The notes beneath the pieces were generated by a model that ran no database searches, had not been told where the DNA came from, and worked only from the letters and a program-made list of their open reading frames with translations. A stretch of 38,171 nt of DNA from NCBI GenBank assembly GCA_030141605.1, contig JAQGDQ010001495.1, positions 1-38,171 on the forward strand, read 5' to 3'. Positions 20,651 through 31,536 of the stretch are shown piece after piece. The stretch's first letter is position 1. Every line of letters begins with the position of its first letter. This stretch comes from Tubiluchus corallicola (Eukaryota > Priapulida > Priapulimorpha > Priapulimorphida > Tubiluchidae). A program made the translations under genes and the position numbers.

Positions 20651-20912
20651 CAATTTCATTAGGTGTTTATCCTCACTAGCCAGGTAAAGAACTCAACGAC
20701 TGCCAGCAAAAAAGTAGTATAAACGATTATGCTATGCGTCGCTTGTCTGCCTCTAATTTCATGCAACGGCGTGAGAAGTTGTTCAAACAACATTAACACT
20801 TATTTAACTGAGTAAGCAAAGCGAATAAGTCAATTATTAGTTAAGAAAATTGGAGAAAGACTCATTGTATTAGTTTAACAAAATGCTAGCTGTCCAATTT
20901 TGAAGTGTTAAC

Positions 20913-23900
20913 CAGGGCTGGCATGGGCCAAGGATTTACTGAACCAGTTAGTTGGTTAATTTTTTTATCGGTTAACTGTTAACCAGTTAACAGATCTACG
21001 CAACATCGGTGACCCTTTGTAATTTGATGACTAGATCATTGGAGAACCAAATAAGTAAGAAATTTACAACGCAAACATATAAAGTAAAACTTTAGAGGAA
21101 CGTGTTCAAATAAGAGTGAAAATTTTACACATAGAAAGTGAAAAGTCTCTGTTTGTAAAGATGCCAAGCTTTGTTGAACTAAGTTTAACACTTTCCTACA
21201 TAGAAAGTGAAAAGTCTCTGTTTGTAAAGATGCCAAGCATTGTTGAACTAAGCTTAACACTTTCCTACATAGAAAGTGAAAAGTCTCTGTTTGTAAAGAT
21301 GCCAAGCATTGTTGAACTAAGCTTAACACTTTCCTACATAGAAAGTGAAAAGTCTCTGTTTGTAAGGATGCCAAGCATTGTTGAACTAAGCTTAACACTT
21401 TCCTACATAGAAAGTGAAAAGTCTCTGTTTGTAAGGATGCCAAGCATTGTTGAACTAAGCTTAACACTTTCCTACATAGAAAGTGAAAAGTCTCTGTTTG
21501 TAAAGATGCCAAGCATTGTTGAACTAAGTTTAACACTTTCCTACATAGAAAGTGAAAAGTCTCTGTTTGTAAAGATGCCAAGCATTGTTGAACTAAGCTT
21601 AACACTTTCCTACATAGAAAGTGAAAAGTCTCTGTTTGTAAGGATGCCAAGCATTGTTGAACTAAGCTTAACACTTTCCTACATAGAAAGTGAAAAGTCT
21701 CTGTTTGTAAGGATGCCAAGCATTGTTGAACTAAGCTTAACACTTTCCTACATAGAAAGTGAAAAGTCTCTGTTTGTAAAGATGCCAAGCATTGTTGAAC
21801 TAAGCTTAACACTTTCCTACATAGAAAGTGAAAAGTCTCTGTTTGTAAGGATGCCAAGCATTGTTGAACTAAGCTTAACACTTTCCTACATAGAAAGTGA
21901 AAAGTCTCTGTTTGTAAGGATGCCAAGCGTTGTTGAACTAAGCTTAACACTTTCCTACATAGAAAGTGAAAAGTCTCTGTTTGTAAGGATGCCAAGCATT
22001 GTTGAACTAAGCTTAACACTTTCCTACATAGAAAGTGAAAAGTCTCTGTTTGTAAAGATGCCAAGCATTGTTGAACTAAGCTTAACACTTTCCTACATAG
22101 AAAGTGAAAAGTCTCTGTTTGTAAGGATGCCAAGCATTGTTGAACTAAGCTTAACACTTTCCTAGGTAGAAAGTGAAAAGTCTCTATTTGTAAGGATGCC
22201 AAGCATTGTTGAACTAAGCTTAACACGTTCCTAGGTAGAAAGTGAAAAGTCTCTATTTGTAAGGATGCCAAGCATTGTTGAACTAAGCTTAACACTTTCC
22301 TAGGTAGAAAGTGAAAAGTCTCTGTTTGTAAAGATGCCAAGCATTGTTGAACTAAGTTTAACACTTTCCTACATAGAAAGTGAACAGTCTCTGTTTGTAA
22401 AAATGCCAAATGTTGTTGAACTAAGCTTAACACTTTCCTACATAGAAAGTGAAAAGTCTCTGTTTGTAAGGATGCTTAACGTTGTTGAACTAAGCTTAAC
22501 ACTTTTCTACATAGAAAGTGAAAAGTCTCTGTTTGTAAGGATGCCAAGCATTGTTGAAATAAGCTTAACACTTTCCTACGTAGAAAGTGAAAAGTCTCTG
22601 TTTGTAAGGATGCTTAACGTTGTTGAACTAAGCTTAACACTTTTCTACATAGAAAGTGAAAAGTCTCTGTTTGTATGGATGCCAAGCATTGTTGAACTAA
22701 GTTTAACACTTTCCTACGTAGAAAGTGAAAAGTCTCTGTTTGTAAGGATGCAAAGCATTGATGAACTAAGTTTAACACTTTCCTACATAGAAAGTGAAAA
22801 GTCTCTGTTTGTAAGGATGCCAAGCATTGTTGAACTCAGCTTAACACTTTCCTACACAGAAAGTGAAAAGTCTCTGTTTGTAAGGATGCCAAGCATTGTT
22901 GAACTAAGCTTAACACTTTTCTACATAGAAAGTGAAAAGTCTCTATTTGTAAGGATGCCAAACATTGTTGAACTAAGCTTAACACTTTCCTACATAGAAA
23001 GTGAAGTGTCTCTGTTTGTAAGGATGCCAAGTGTTGTTGAACTAAGTTTAACACTTTCCTGCATAGAAAGTGAAAAGTCTCTACAGTAAGGATGCCAAGC
23101 ATTGTTGAACTAAGTTTAACACTTTCCTACATAGAAAGTGAAAAGTCTCTGTTTGTAAGGATGCCAAGCATTGTTGAACTAAGTTTAACACTTTCCTACA
23201 TAGAAAGTGAAAAGTCTCTGTTTGTAAAGATGCCAAGCATTGTTGAACTAAGTTTAACACTTTCCTACATAGAAAGTAAAAAGTCTCTGTTTGTAAAGAT
23301 GCCAAGCGTTGTTGAACTAAGCTTAACACTTTCCTACATAGAAAGTGAAAAGTCTCTGTTTGTAAAGATGCCAAGCATCGTTGAACTAAGCTTAACACTT
23401 TCCTACATAGAAAGTGAAAAGTCTCTGTTTGTAAAGATGCCAAGCGTTGTTGAACTAAGCTTAACACTTTCCTACATAGAAAGTGAAAAGTCTCTGTTTG
23501 TAAAGATGCCAAGCTTTGTTGAACTAAGTTTAACACTTTCCTAGGTAGAAAGTGAAAAGTCTCTGTTTGTAAGGATGCCAAGCATTGTTGAACTAAGTTT
23601 AACACTTTCCTACATAGAAAGTGAAAAGTCTCTGTTTGTAAGGACACCAAGCTTTATTGAGCTAAGCTTAACACTTTCCTACATAGAAAGTGAAAAGTCT
23701 CTGTTTGTAAGGATGCCAAGCATTGTTGAACTAAGCTTAACACTTTCCTACATAGAAAGTAAAAAGTCTCTGTTTGTAAAGATGCCAAGCGTTGTTGAAC
23801 TAAGCTTAACACTTTCCTACATAGAAAGTGAAAAGTCTCTGTTTGTAAAGATGCCAAGCTTTGTTGAACTAAGTTTAACACTTTCCTAGGTAGAAAGTGA

Positions 23901-26693
23901 AAAGTCTCTGTTTGTAAGGATGCCAAGCATTGTTGAACTAAGTTTAACACTTTCCTACATAGAAAGTGAAAAGTCTCTGTTTGTAAGGACACCAAGCTTT
24001 ATTGAGCTAAGCTTAACACTTTCCTACATAGAAAGTGAAAAGTCTCTGTTTGTAAGGATGCCAAGCATTGTTGAACTAAGCTTAACACTTTCCTACATAG
24101 AAAGTGAAAAGTCTCTGTTTGTAAAGATGCCAAGCATTGTTGAACTAAGCTTAACACTTTCCTACATAGAAAGTGAAAAGTCTCTGTTTGTAAGGATGCC
24201 AAGCATTGTTGAACTAAGCTTAACACTTTCCTAGGTAGAAAGTGAAAAGTCTCTATTTGTAAGGATGCCAAGCATTGTTGAACTAAGCTTAACACTTTCC
24301 TAGGTAGAAAGTGAAAAGTCTCTATTTGTAAGGATGCCAAGCATTGTTGAACTAAGCTTAACACTTTCCTAGGTAGAAAGTGAAAAGTCTCTGTTTGTAA
24401 GGACACCAAGCATTGTTGAACTAAGCTTAACACTTTCCTACATAGAAAGTGAAAAGTCTCTGTTTGTAAAGATGCCAAGCGTTGTTGAACTAAGTTTAAC
24501 ACTTTCCTACATAGAAAGTGAAAAGTCTCTGTTTGTAAAGATGCCAAGCGTTGTTGAACTAAGCTTAACACTTTCCTACATAGAAAGTGAAAAGTCTCTG
24601 TTTGTAAAGATGCCAAGCGTTGTTGAACTAAGTTTAACACTTTCCTACATAGAAAGTGAAACGTCTCTGTTTGTAAAGATGCCAAGCATTGTTGAACTAA
24701 GTTTAACACTTTCCTACATAGAAAGTGAAAAGTCTCTGTTTGTAAAGATGCCAAGCTTTGTTGAACTAAGTTTAACACTTTCCTGCATAGAAAGTGAAAA
24801 GTCTCTGTTTGTAAGGATGGCAAGCATTGTTGAACTAAGCTTAACACTTTCCTACATGGAAAGTGAAAAGTCTCTGTTTGTAAAGATGCCAAGCATTGTT
24901 GAACTAAGCTTAACACTTTCCTACATAGAAAGTGAAAAGTCTCTGTTTGTAAGGATGCCAAGCATTGTTGAACTAAGCTTAACACTTTCCTAGGTAGAAA
25001 GTGAAAAGTCTCTATTTGTAAGGATGCCAAGCATTGTTGAACTAAGTTTAACACTTTCCTACATAGAAAGTGAAAAGTCTCTATTTGTAAGGATGCCAAG
25101 CATTGTTGAACTAAGTTTAACACTTTCCTAGGTAGAAAGTGAAAAGTCTCTATTTGTAAGGATGCCAAGCATTGTTGAACTAAGCTTAACACTTTCCTAG
25201 GTAGAAAGTGAAAAGTCTCTATTTGTAAAGATGCCAAGCGTTGTTGAACTAAGTTTAACACTTTCCTACATAGAAAGTGAAACGTCTCTGTTTGTAAAGA
25301 TGCCAAGCATTGTTGAACTAAGTTTAACACTTTCCTACATAGAAAGTGAAAAGTCTCTGTTTGTAAAGATGGCAAGCATTGTTGAACTAAGCTTAACACT
25401 TTCCTACATGGAAAGTGAAAAGTCTCTGTTTGTAAAGATGCCAAGCATTGTTGAACTAAGCTTAACACTTTCCTACATAGAAAGTGAAAAGTCTCTGTTT
25501 GTAAGGATGCCAAGCATTGTTGAACTAAGCTTAACACTTTCCTAGGTAGAAAGTGAAAAGTCTCTATTTGTAAGGATGCCAAGCATTGTTGAACTAAGCT
25601 TAACACTTTCCTAGGTAGAAAGTGAAAAGTCTCTATTTGTAAGGATGCCAAGCATTGTTGAACTAAGCTTAACACTTTCCTAGGTAGAAAGTGAAAAGTC
25701 TCTGTTTGTAAAGATGCCAAGCATTGTTGAACTAAGCTTAACACTTTCCTACATAGAAAGTGAAAAGTCTCTGTTTGTAAGGACACCAAGCTTTGTTGAA
25801 CTAAGTTTAACACTTTCCTGCATAGAAAGTGAAAAGTCTCTGTTTGTAAAGATGCCAAGCTTTGTTGAACTAAGTTTAACATTTTCCTACATAGAAAGTG
25901 AAAAGTCTCTGTTTGTAAAGATGCAAAGCATTGTTGAACTAAGTTTAACACTTTCCTACATAGAAAGTGAAAAGTCTCTGTTTGTAAAGATGCCAAGCTT
26001 TGTTGAACTAAGTTTAACACTTTCCTGCATAGAAAGTGAAAAGTCTCTGTTTGTACGGATGCCAAGCTTTGTTGAACTAAGTTTAACACTTTCCTACATA
26101 GAAAGTGAAAAGTCTCTGTTTGTAAAGATGCAAAGCATTGTTGAACTAAGTTTAACACTTTCCTACATAGAAAGTGAAAAGTCTCTGTTTGTAAAGATGC
26201 CAAGCTTTGTTGAACTAAGTTTAACACTTTCCTGCATAGAAAGTGAAAAGTCTCTGTTTGTAAAGATGCCAAGCTTTGTTGAACTAAGTTTAACACTTTC
26301 CTACATAGAAAGTGAAAAGTCTCTGTTTGTAAAGATGCCAAGCTTTGTTGAACTAAGTTTAACACTTTCCTACATAGAAAGTGAAAAGTCTCTGTTTGTA
26401 AAGATGACAAGCTTTGTTGAACTAAGTTTAACACTTTCCTGCATAGAAAGTGAAAAGTCTCTGTTTGTAAGGATGCCAAGCATTGTTGAACTAAGTTTAA
26501 CACTTTCCTACATAGAAAGTGAAAAGTCTCTGTTTGTAAAGATGCCAAGCTTTGTTGAACTAAGTTTAACACTTTCCTACATAGAAAGTGAAAAGTCTCT
26601 AGACTAAAGGTGTGGTGAAGGTTCAATAATTTGTCATTTATATACAAAGATTGCTTAACCGGTTAAAGAAAAAATTAACCGGTCCCAGCACAG
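20913..26693. mobile_element. hAT-like element whose interior is the 69-bp minisatellite
   Basis: The left end is CAGGGCTGGCATGGG, the inverted right end is CTGTGCTGGGACCGG, and the flanks gtgttaac / gtgctaat fit a hAT 8-bp target duplication (6 of 8, two transitions). Inside each end lies GGTTAA-rich palindromic sequence (20955-20995 and 26655-26680). Between them is almost nothing but the 69-bp array, so a short MITE has grown to 5.8 kb. No transposase is encoded. The end assignment is moderately sure. Confidence 0.65.
21122..26599. repeat. 69-bp minisatellite, about 79 copies, open on both strands
   Basis: The unit is CATAGAAAGTGAAAAGTCTC, then TGTTTGTAA(A/G)GATGCCAAGC, then (A/G)TTGTTGAACTAAG and (C/T)TTAACACTTTCCTA. 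Because 69 is a multiple of three and the unit lacks stops in one frame per strand, it yields long repetitive frames: LASLQTETFHFLCRKVLSLV on the minus strand (up to 882 codons, 26647-23999) and ESEKSLFVKMPSIVELSLTL on the plus strand. These sit inside an intron, have no promoter or splice context, and share no phase with the dynein exons, so they are not called as genes. Multi-unit duplications are visible (345 bp at 23575/23920; nine units at 24661/25282). Confidence 0.97.
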
Positions 26694-26829
26694 GTGCTAA
26701 TGATTTGAAGGTACAGCTTGAACGTGATTTTAACAGGTTCTAACACGTACATTAATCGTGGACAATTAATATGTTAATATGAACATCAACCTCAAAACTG
26801 ACAGTATTTTAGTTCAAACATCGCCACAC

Positions 26830-27022
26830 CTTTTGCTTTTTGGAGATTTCGTCGCTGAGTATCTTCGAAGTGTCCAGAATCTGAATGGCCGTCTCATCTT
26901 CCAGGATGTTTCCCTCGGAAGCCGACAACGTGTGCAGGATCTTGTCCTCTATCTCCTTCAGCTGTTTCTTGTTTTCCGCCGACTGGACGATGAGAACCTG
27001 ACGCTCCTCCTCGAGTTCCGGC
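26830..27022 (-). CDS. DNAH12: Dynein exon B: AAA5 strut (buttress) coiled coil
   Basis: The acceptor is cctctttcag (AG at 27024-27023) and the donor is CAAAAG|gtgtgg (GT at 26829-26828). The exon is 193 nt; its first base completes the Arg codon of exon A and it ends in phase 0. It encodes RPELEEERQVLIVQSAENKK followed by QLKEIEDKILHTLSASEGN and ILEDETAIQILDTSKILSDE. This charged heptad-like helix is the strut or buttress coiled coil, which leaves AAA5 and contacts the stalk to pass ring movements to the microtubule-binding domain. The SEGNILEDE turn is a family hallmark. The next intron (26829-19898) is nearly 7 kb, mostly one minisatellite. Confidence 0.96.
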
Positions 27023-27113
27023 CTGAAAGAGGAGGGAATGTATATATACAAAATGTGACTAGAATGTTAACACTGCAGTGGCAAATATCGCACATCAAGG
27101 CCATCTACTAATA

Positions 27114-27135
27114 CAGGGGTGTGGAAATTGCGGTT
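27114..27135 (+). mobile_element. Possible terminal fragment of the CAGGGGTGTGC hAT family
   Basis: CAGGGGTGTGGAAATTGCGG resembles the end of the MITEs at 6605 and 12394, but the match fades within about 25 bp and no second end was found. Confidence 0.35.
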
Positions 27136-27330
27136 CTTATTCCAATTATGACCTTTAAGGCCTTGTAAGTGTTGCTAAAAACTGACCTATCCATTAAAGC
27201 GATGTGTCATTTGTTGCCTTGCTGTCCCTGTGACAACTCATGGACTAAAATTTGATAAATATTTCGTCAAACCTTACACACAACAAACGTTTTCATGAGA
27301 AATGTAGTGACATGGTTTTGACAAATATAA

Positions 27331-28362
27331 CGACAAGGAGAATGACAACGACAACATTATCATCATGGAGCTATGGTGGCGGCAGCAGCAGTAGTAGTTG
27401 ACAACGACAAGGACAGCGACAAAGACAATGACAAGGAGAATGACGATGATGACAACATTATCATCATGGTGCTATGGTGATGGTAGTAGCAGTAGTGGTA
27501 GCGGCAGTAGCAGTAATAGTTGACAACGACAAGGACAACAACAAAGACAACGACAAGGAGAACGACAACGGCGACAACATTATCATCATGGTTCTATGGT
27601 GATGGTAGTAGCAGTAGTAGTTGACAACAACAAGGACAACGACAAGGAGAATGACAACGACGACATTATCATCATGGTGCTATGGTGATGGTAGTAGCAG
27701 TAGTAGTTGACAACGACAAGGACAGCGACAAAGACAACGGTAAGGAGAACGACGACAACGACAACATTATCATCATGGTGCCATGGTGATGGTGGTAGCA
27801 GTAGTAGTTGACAACGACAAGGACAGCGGCAAAGACAACGGTAAGGAGAACGACGACTACGACAACATTATCATCATGGTGCCATGGTGATGGTAGTAGC
27901 AGTAGTAGTTGACAACGACAAGGACAGCGGCAAAGACAACGGTAAGGAGAATGACAACGACGACATTATCATCATGGTGCTATGGTGATGGTAGTAGCAG
28001 TAGTAGTTGACAACGACAAGGACAGCGACAAAGACAACGGTAAGGAGAACGACGACTACGACAACATTATCATCATGGTGCCATGGTGATGGTGGTAGCA
28101 GTAGTAGTTGATAACGACAAGGACAGCGGCAAAGACAACGGTAAGGAGAACGACGACTACGACAACATTATCATCATGGTGCCATGGTGATGGTGGTAGC
28201 AGTAGTAGTTGATAACGACAAGGACAGCGGCAAAGACAACGGTAAGGAGAACGACGACTACGACAACATTATCATCATGGTGCCATGGTGATGGTGGTAG
28301 CAGTAGTAGTTGATAACGACAAGGACAGCGACAAAGACAACAAAAACAACAACCACGACAAT
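27331..28362. repeat. 101-bp minisatellite, about 10 copies
   Basis: ATTATCATCATGG recurs at 27356, 27457, 27579, 27664, 27766, 27867, 27964, 28066, 28167 and 28268, mostly 101-102 bp apart. The copies at 27664 and 27964 share the variant GACGACATTATC, which suggests a three-unit (about 300 bp) higher-order repeat. Each unit combines GACAACGACAAGGACAGC with GATGGTAGTAGCAGTAG. Short frames across it are by-products of its triplet-like makeup. Confidence 0.96.
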
Positions 28363-28676
28363 AACATTCCAAACATTTACGAAAGCTTCATAATTGTTGC
28401 TAACACAGACTCCACTGAACTGACAATGACTGATTTGTTAAGTGAAAAGCAGACGATCCCCGCAATCCTGGGACATTACCCACTAGGGGTGAGCATCAAA
28501 CGTTCGAATTCGATTCGAACGAGTTCTTTAGTTCGAACTCGATACGAACCTAAAATTATAGATTCGAATCATTCAGCAAAAGAGCTACATACCTTCTTTA
28601 TCATTAAAATGTTTGAAACAGCAATGCAATTAGCACAATTAAGCTGCAGTTTCTGTGCAAATTTTTTAACAAACTA

Positions 28677-29743
28677 CAGTAGGCGCCGCTTAATAGACTC
28701 ACTTTAGGACCGATGTGTTTTGACCCAATTAACCGACTGAACCTATTAACCGATGGGTGTAGTATTACAGGTATAGAAGTATGAGTCATCAGCTTACTAT
28801 GCACTGCAAAGGTTTTTAATGAATTTTAGAAACGAAGTAATGCTTAAATTCCTTTGTGCAGGTAAAAATTAGAACAAAATATTTTAAAATATTAATTTAT
28901 ATAAGTGAATTAAAAATAATTTAAAAAGTATACAATTTAAATTACAATTTAATTACAATTTAAATGTGTTAAAATCACAAGTTAGTTTATTAGCAAAAAT
29001 TACAAAAATCCCTTCAAAAAGTGAGCTGCTTCATTTTCTTGAGAAGAAGTTGACCCACACAGTTCTCGTAATTACAAAAAGTTGAAAATTTGTTGTTGTG
29101 TGTGACTAAAACAGTTCTAAATCGTCTGCTTACTTTACATTGCTCTTATTTGCTGTATGATGTTTAGTCTTGTAAGTCACAAGGAATACAAGCTGATTCC
29201 TGTCTGTACCTGCATCTTTGACTGTTAAGCCTGAAAGCGTGATTTGCAAGATTTGCAATGAGAGCATCAAAAAGAAACTGCTAGGCAAGTGATTAAATGT
29301 TTAGCTTCCAGAAATTCTTTGGGTAACAGTATTAGCGCATGATAAACGTACCTGCTTACAAACAAAATGGTACTTAACATGATTGTTTCTACTCACTCTA
29401 GTGTATCTCACTCTAGTATATTTCACTCAAATATATCTCACTTTAGTATATCTCACTTTAGTATGTTTCACTCTGGTATATTTCACTCTGGTATATTTAC
29501 AAACAAAATGGTACTTAACATGATTGTTTCTGCATACATAATGCACAAAAGGGAAGTAAAGATGACATAAAAGTAGGAAAGGCTGTTTGGGCAAATACAA
29601 ATTTCTTATTTTAAGTAGGTGAAGGAAAAACATCGAGTCAATTAGGCAGAGTTATTTGAGTTAATTTCCGATAGTTTTTATGTACACTTGAATAGAAGCG
29701 GCCCGTTCGAGGCGTTTTTGAGTCTATTAAGCGGTGCCTACTG
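28677..29743. mobile_element. pogo/Tigger-like MITE
   Basis: CAGTAGGCGCCGCTTAATAG with ACTCA at 28677 and its inverse ending at 29743 match at 24 of 25 positions, and TA flanks both sides. TIRs starting CAGT at a TA target, with subterminal CCGATT/AACCG strings, are typical of pogo/Tigger elements. No transposase frame is present; the interior includes a 15-bp minisatellite. Confidence 0.9.
29357..29531. repeat. 15-bp minisatellite between direct repeats
   Basis: About seven units of a 15-bp repeat (TCTCACT(C/T)TAGTATA) occupy 29391-29498. They are bracketed by two copies of a 35-bp sequence beginning TTACAAACAAAATGGTACTT (29357 and 29497). The bracket suggests expansion after a local duplication. 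Confidence 0.9.
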
Positions 29744-29897
29744 TAATTTCGATTTTACTGCAGAACAAAATCAAGTGCTACACAAGATCATTGTAAGACC
29801 ACTTTTTGCTAGTGGTTCTAAAATCCTTAAAACTCATTTGAGTTCGATTCAAATTCGCTTTCTGGTAGAGGATGCTCGCCCCGCCCAGTGCACTAAC

Positions 29898-30090
29898 CTT
29901 TCTTTTGCGACGACGATACCCAACAGCTGATCCTCCAGGCCCTCCGGGGTGATCATGAAGTTGAGGAGGGTGACTTTAGTCGACAGCTCCGGCAAGTAGT
30001 GCGGATTGCGCAGCTTGGTGGTGATGTAAAACCGGAAATCTCGACTGTACTCGATTACGCTCTCACCAAGTCGGATCATCTCCACACCTC
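29898..30090 (-). CDS. DNAH12: Dynein exon A: AAA5 segment
   Basis: This 193-nt exon begins after the acceptor ctaattag (AG at 30092-30091) with the last two bases of a codon. It reads [18 protein letters not shown], then [16 protein letters not shown] and [20 protein letters not shown], and ends two bases into an Arg codon at donor AAAG|gttagt (GT at 29897-29896). The segments are strongly conserved in AAA5 of axonemal dyneins, where this module supports the stalk. The start was set by the acceptor and the incoming phase, not by an ATG. A transposon-like terminal repeat ends only 14 bp beyond the exon edge. No clear upstream exon was found between 30091 and the window end. Confidence 0.95.
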
Positions 30091-31019
30091 CTAATTAGGA
30101 AAAATCAATATTTCTAATAATACACAATCAATACCCTTTTTCCTACAAAACATCCAACAGCAGATTGTACAAAGTCTGACCTTTCCTTTATAGGGATAGC
30201 AGTCATCAAAAGTCATCAAACCCAGAGCATATGTAATGAAATTGAAGCAGGTCACCCAGCTAAGAGTTATTGAGAACCAACACTGCCTAACTTTTGACAG
30301 CACTTAAATAAGTGCATTACGATTAAGATGTTCGAATGACACGGTACCTACCCTTCTTGGCCCGGACAGCTACAGTCGCAAGCAGCGTAAAACAAAAAAA
30401 GCAGCATACGAAAGTGTTGAAACAGCTAAAAACTTATAAACAGTTAGTTGGCTAATCATGCGAACAGAAATGGAGATCAAAATGTGGTTTTCCGTCAAAA
30501 CTGCATAGACAAAACAAACACAAAAAACTTAACTTTCCAAACGATGGTCATTTTGGTGATTTTATAATCACCTGGTAAAAGTTGAATGGCGCACAGACAA
30601 AGCGACTATACTACTCAGACTACAAACAAGTTTGTAGAAATTGTCCAAGCTGTTTTGCTAAGATACAACAACAAACAGGATGTAACTACTCGAATACTCA
30701 TACACATATAAACAATTATTATTATTATTATTTTATTATTATTATCACATTCAGTACAATATAAAACAACAAAGAGAAGAATATGTATCAAATATTTATG
30801 TTGACATGTAATTAACCAGTGGGTGGCTCGTAGTTAAAATATTGTGTAAAACGAAACAAACACGCGTAATTTTTGATGTTGTAATTTACAATTGTATTTT
30901 TAAATAAACAAACATACAAAAATTGATACATAAACTTGATAAAATCCTAAACAAACATTTTTGCTCACGAATAGCCTAAACTGCCACAGTTCAAGAATGT
31001 GCCGGTACACGGTTTTAAA
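30091..31019. other. Intron upstream of exon A, no clear exon
   Basis: AT-rich sequence with an (ATT)n run at 30716-30745. A possible 18-nt microexon (30369-30352, minus) with a good acceptor and gtaggt donor is noted under findings but not called. Confidence 0.6.
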
Positions 31020-31049
31020 GCGCGTGACAATTGACAAAAAACTGTGTGA

Positions 31050-31165
31050 GCGACAGTACTTTCTCTACCTAGCAGCAGACGCTAGCAGTGCAGTACAGCA
31101 TGTTATCTCACACATGTTATCTTAGACAAGTAAATTTACATGCTCCAGTTCCATACAAGAATAAA
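31050..31165. repeat. Dispersed repeat (CTACCTAGCAGCAGACGCTAGC family), copy 2
   Basis: It shares CTACCTAGCAGCAGACGCTA, TGTTATCTCA and CATGCTCCAGTTCC with 11320-11480, in the same orientation. Confidence 0.75.
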
Positions 31166-31179
31166 GACAGAATTAAAGG

Positions 31180-31445
31180 AAAATATTGGATTTCGTTGGA
31201 TTGAAAAATGTAATTAACAGTTAACTAAGTTCAACGCATATGTAAAAAAATAAATACTTCACAATAAAAATTAGTACAATAAAGTTAAAAATTAGGTAAT
31301 TGTTAAGGCATGACAATTTTCAAGATCTTTTAAAGCAGATGTAAGTAAAAAATAGTTATTTTAAGTATGCTTTTGATAATCTATATTACCAGCCTTCTAA
31401 GGCTACCTTCTTAAACAAGCAATTGCAAGGTGCTGCCATCTGGCC
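31180..31445. repeat. Dispersed repeat, compact copy (no minisatellite)
   Basis: AAAATGTAATTAACAGT, TACTTCACAA(T/C)AAAAATTAGT, ACAATTTTCAAGATCTTTTA and CCTTCTAAGGCTACCTTCTT occur here within 240 bp. The same strings occur in order at 34530-35140, where a 19-bp array separates the halves. It ends at GGTGCTGCCATCT. Confidence 0.85.
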
Positions 31446-31536
31446 GTCTTGAAATGTAACTTTTGTCGTTGGCGTGCAAATTTTGCAAATCCAAAAGTAT
31501 ACCTAATCAGCAGTTAATGCACAGCGTAAAGGCCAT

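Larger units (their letters stand above)
28484..29883. mobile_element. hAT-like element hosting a pogo-like element
   Basis: Inverted ends TAGGGGTGAGCATC (28484) and the complement of CGGGGCGAGCATC (ending 29883) are followed inside by TTCGA-rich sequence (28502-28570 and 29835-29855). I could not identify a clean 8-bp target duplication. The right end lies 14 bp below exon A, so only a few bases of original intron remain at that donor. Confidence 0.55.
2621..30090 (-). other. DNAH12: Axonemal dynein heavy chain gene, 3' part (11 exons visible)
   Basis: Eleven minus-strand exons (30090-29898, 27022-26830, 19897-19725, 16617-16477, 14104-13946, 13539-13395, 12196-11972, 9881-9702, 7409-7269, 6561-6424, 2854-2621) all have AG acceptors and GT donors, and their codon phases join without a break (1922 nt, about 640 codons). 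The protein runs from AAA5 through AAA6 to the start of the C-terminal domain of a dynein motor, which moves along microtubules in the ciliary inner arm. No stop or frameshift was seen, so the gene looks functional. Motifs such as LTGECNYGGRVTDD and [14 protein letters not shown] are typical of the DNAH3/7/12 group. The choice of DNAH12 rests on remembered similarity (for example RLLLTMLADFY, APPKGT) and is tentative. Both ends of the gene continue outside the window. Confidence 0.95.

Noticed and set aside
21036-26647. Very long repetitive reading frames (up to 882 codons, minus strand) as a large repeat-protein gene
   Set aside because: They follow from a stop-free 69-bp unit (3 x 23 codons), are open on both strands, lie within a dynein intron, and have no independent start context, splice sites or recognisable domain.
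26809-27051. Minus-strand ATG-started frame at 27051 as an independent gene
   Set aside because: The conserved part starts exactly at a splice acceptor (27022) and joins exon A in phase; the upstream Met lies in the intron.
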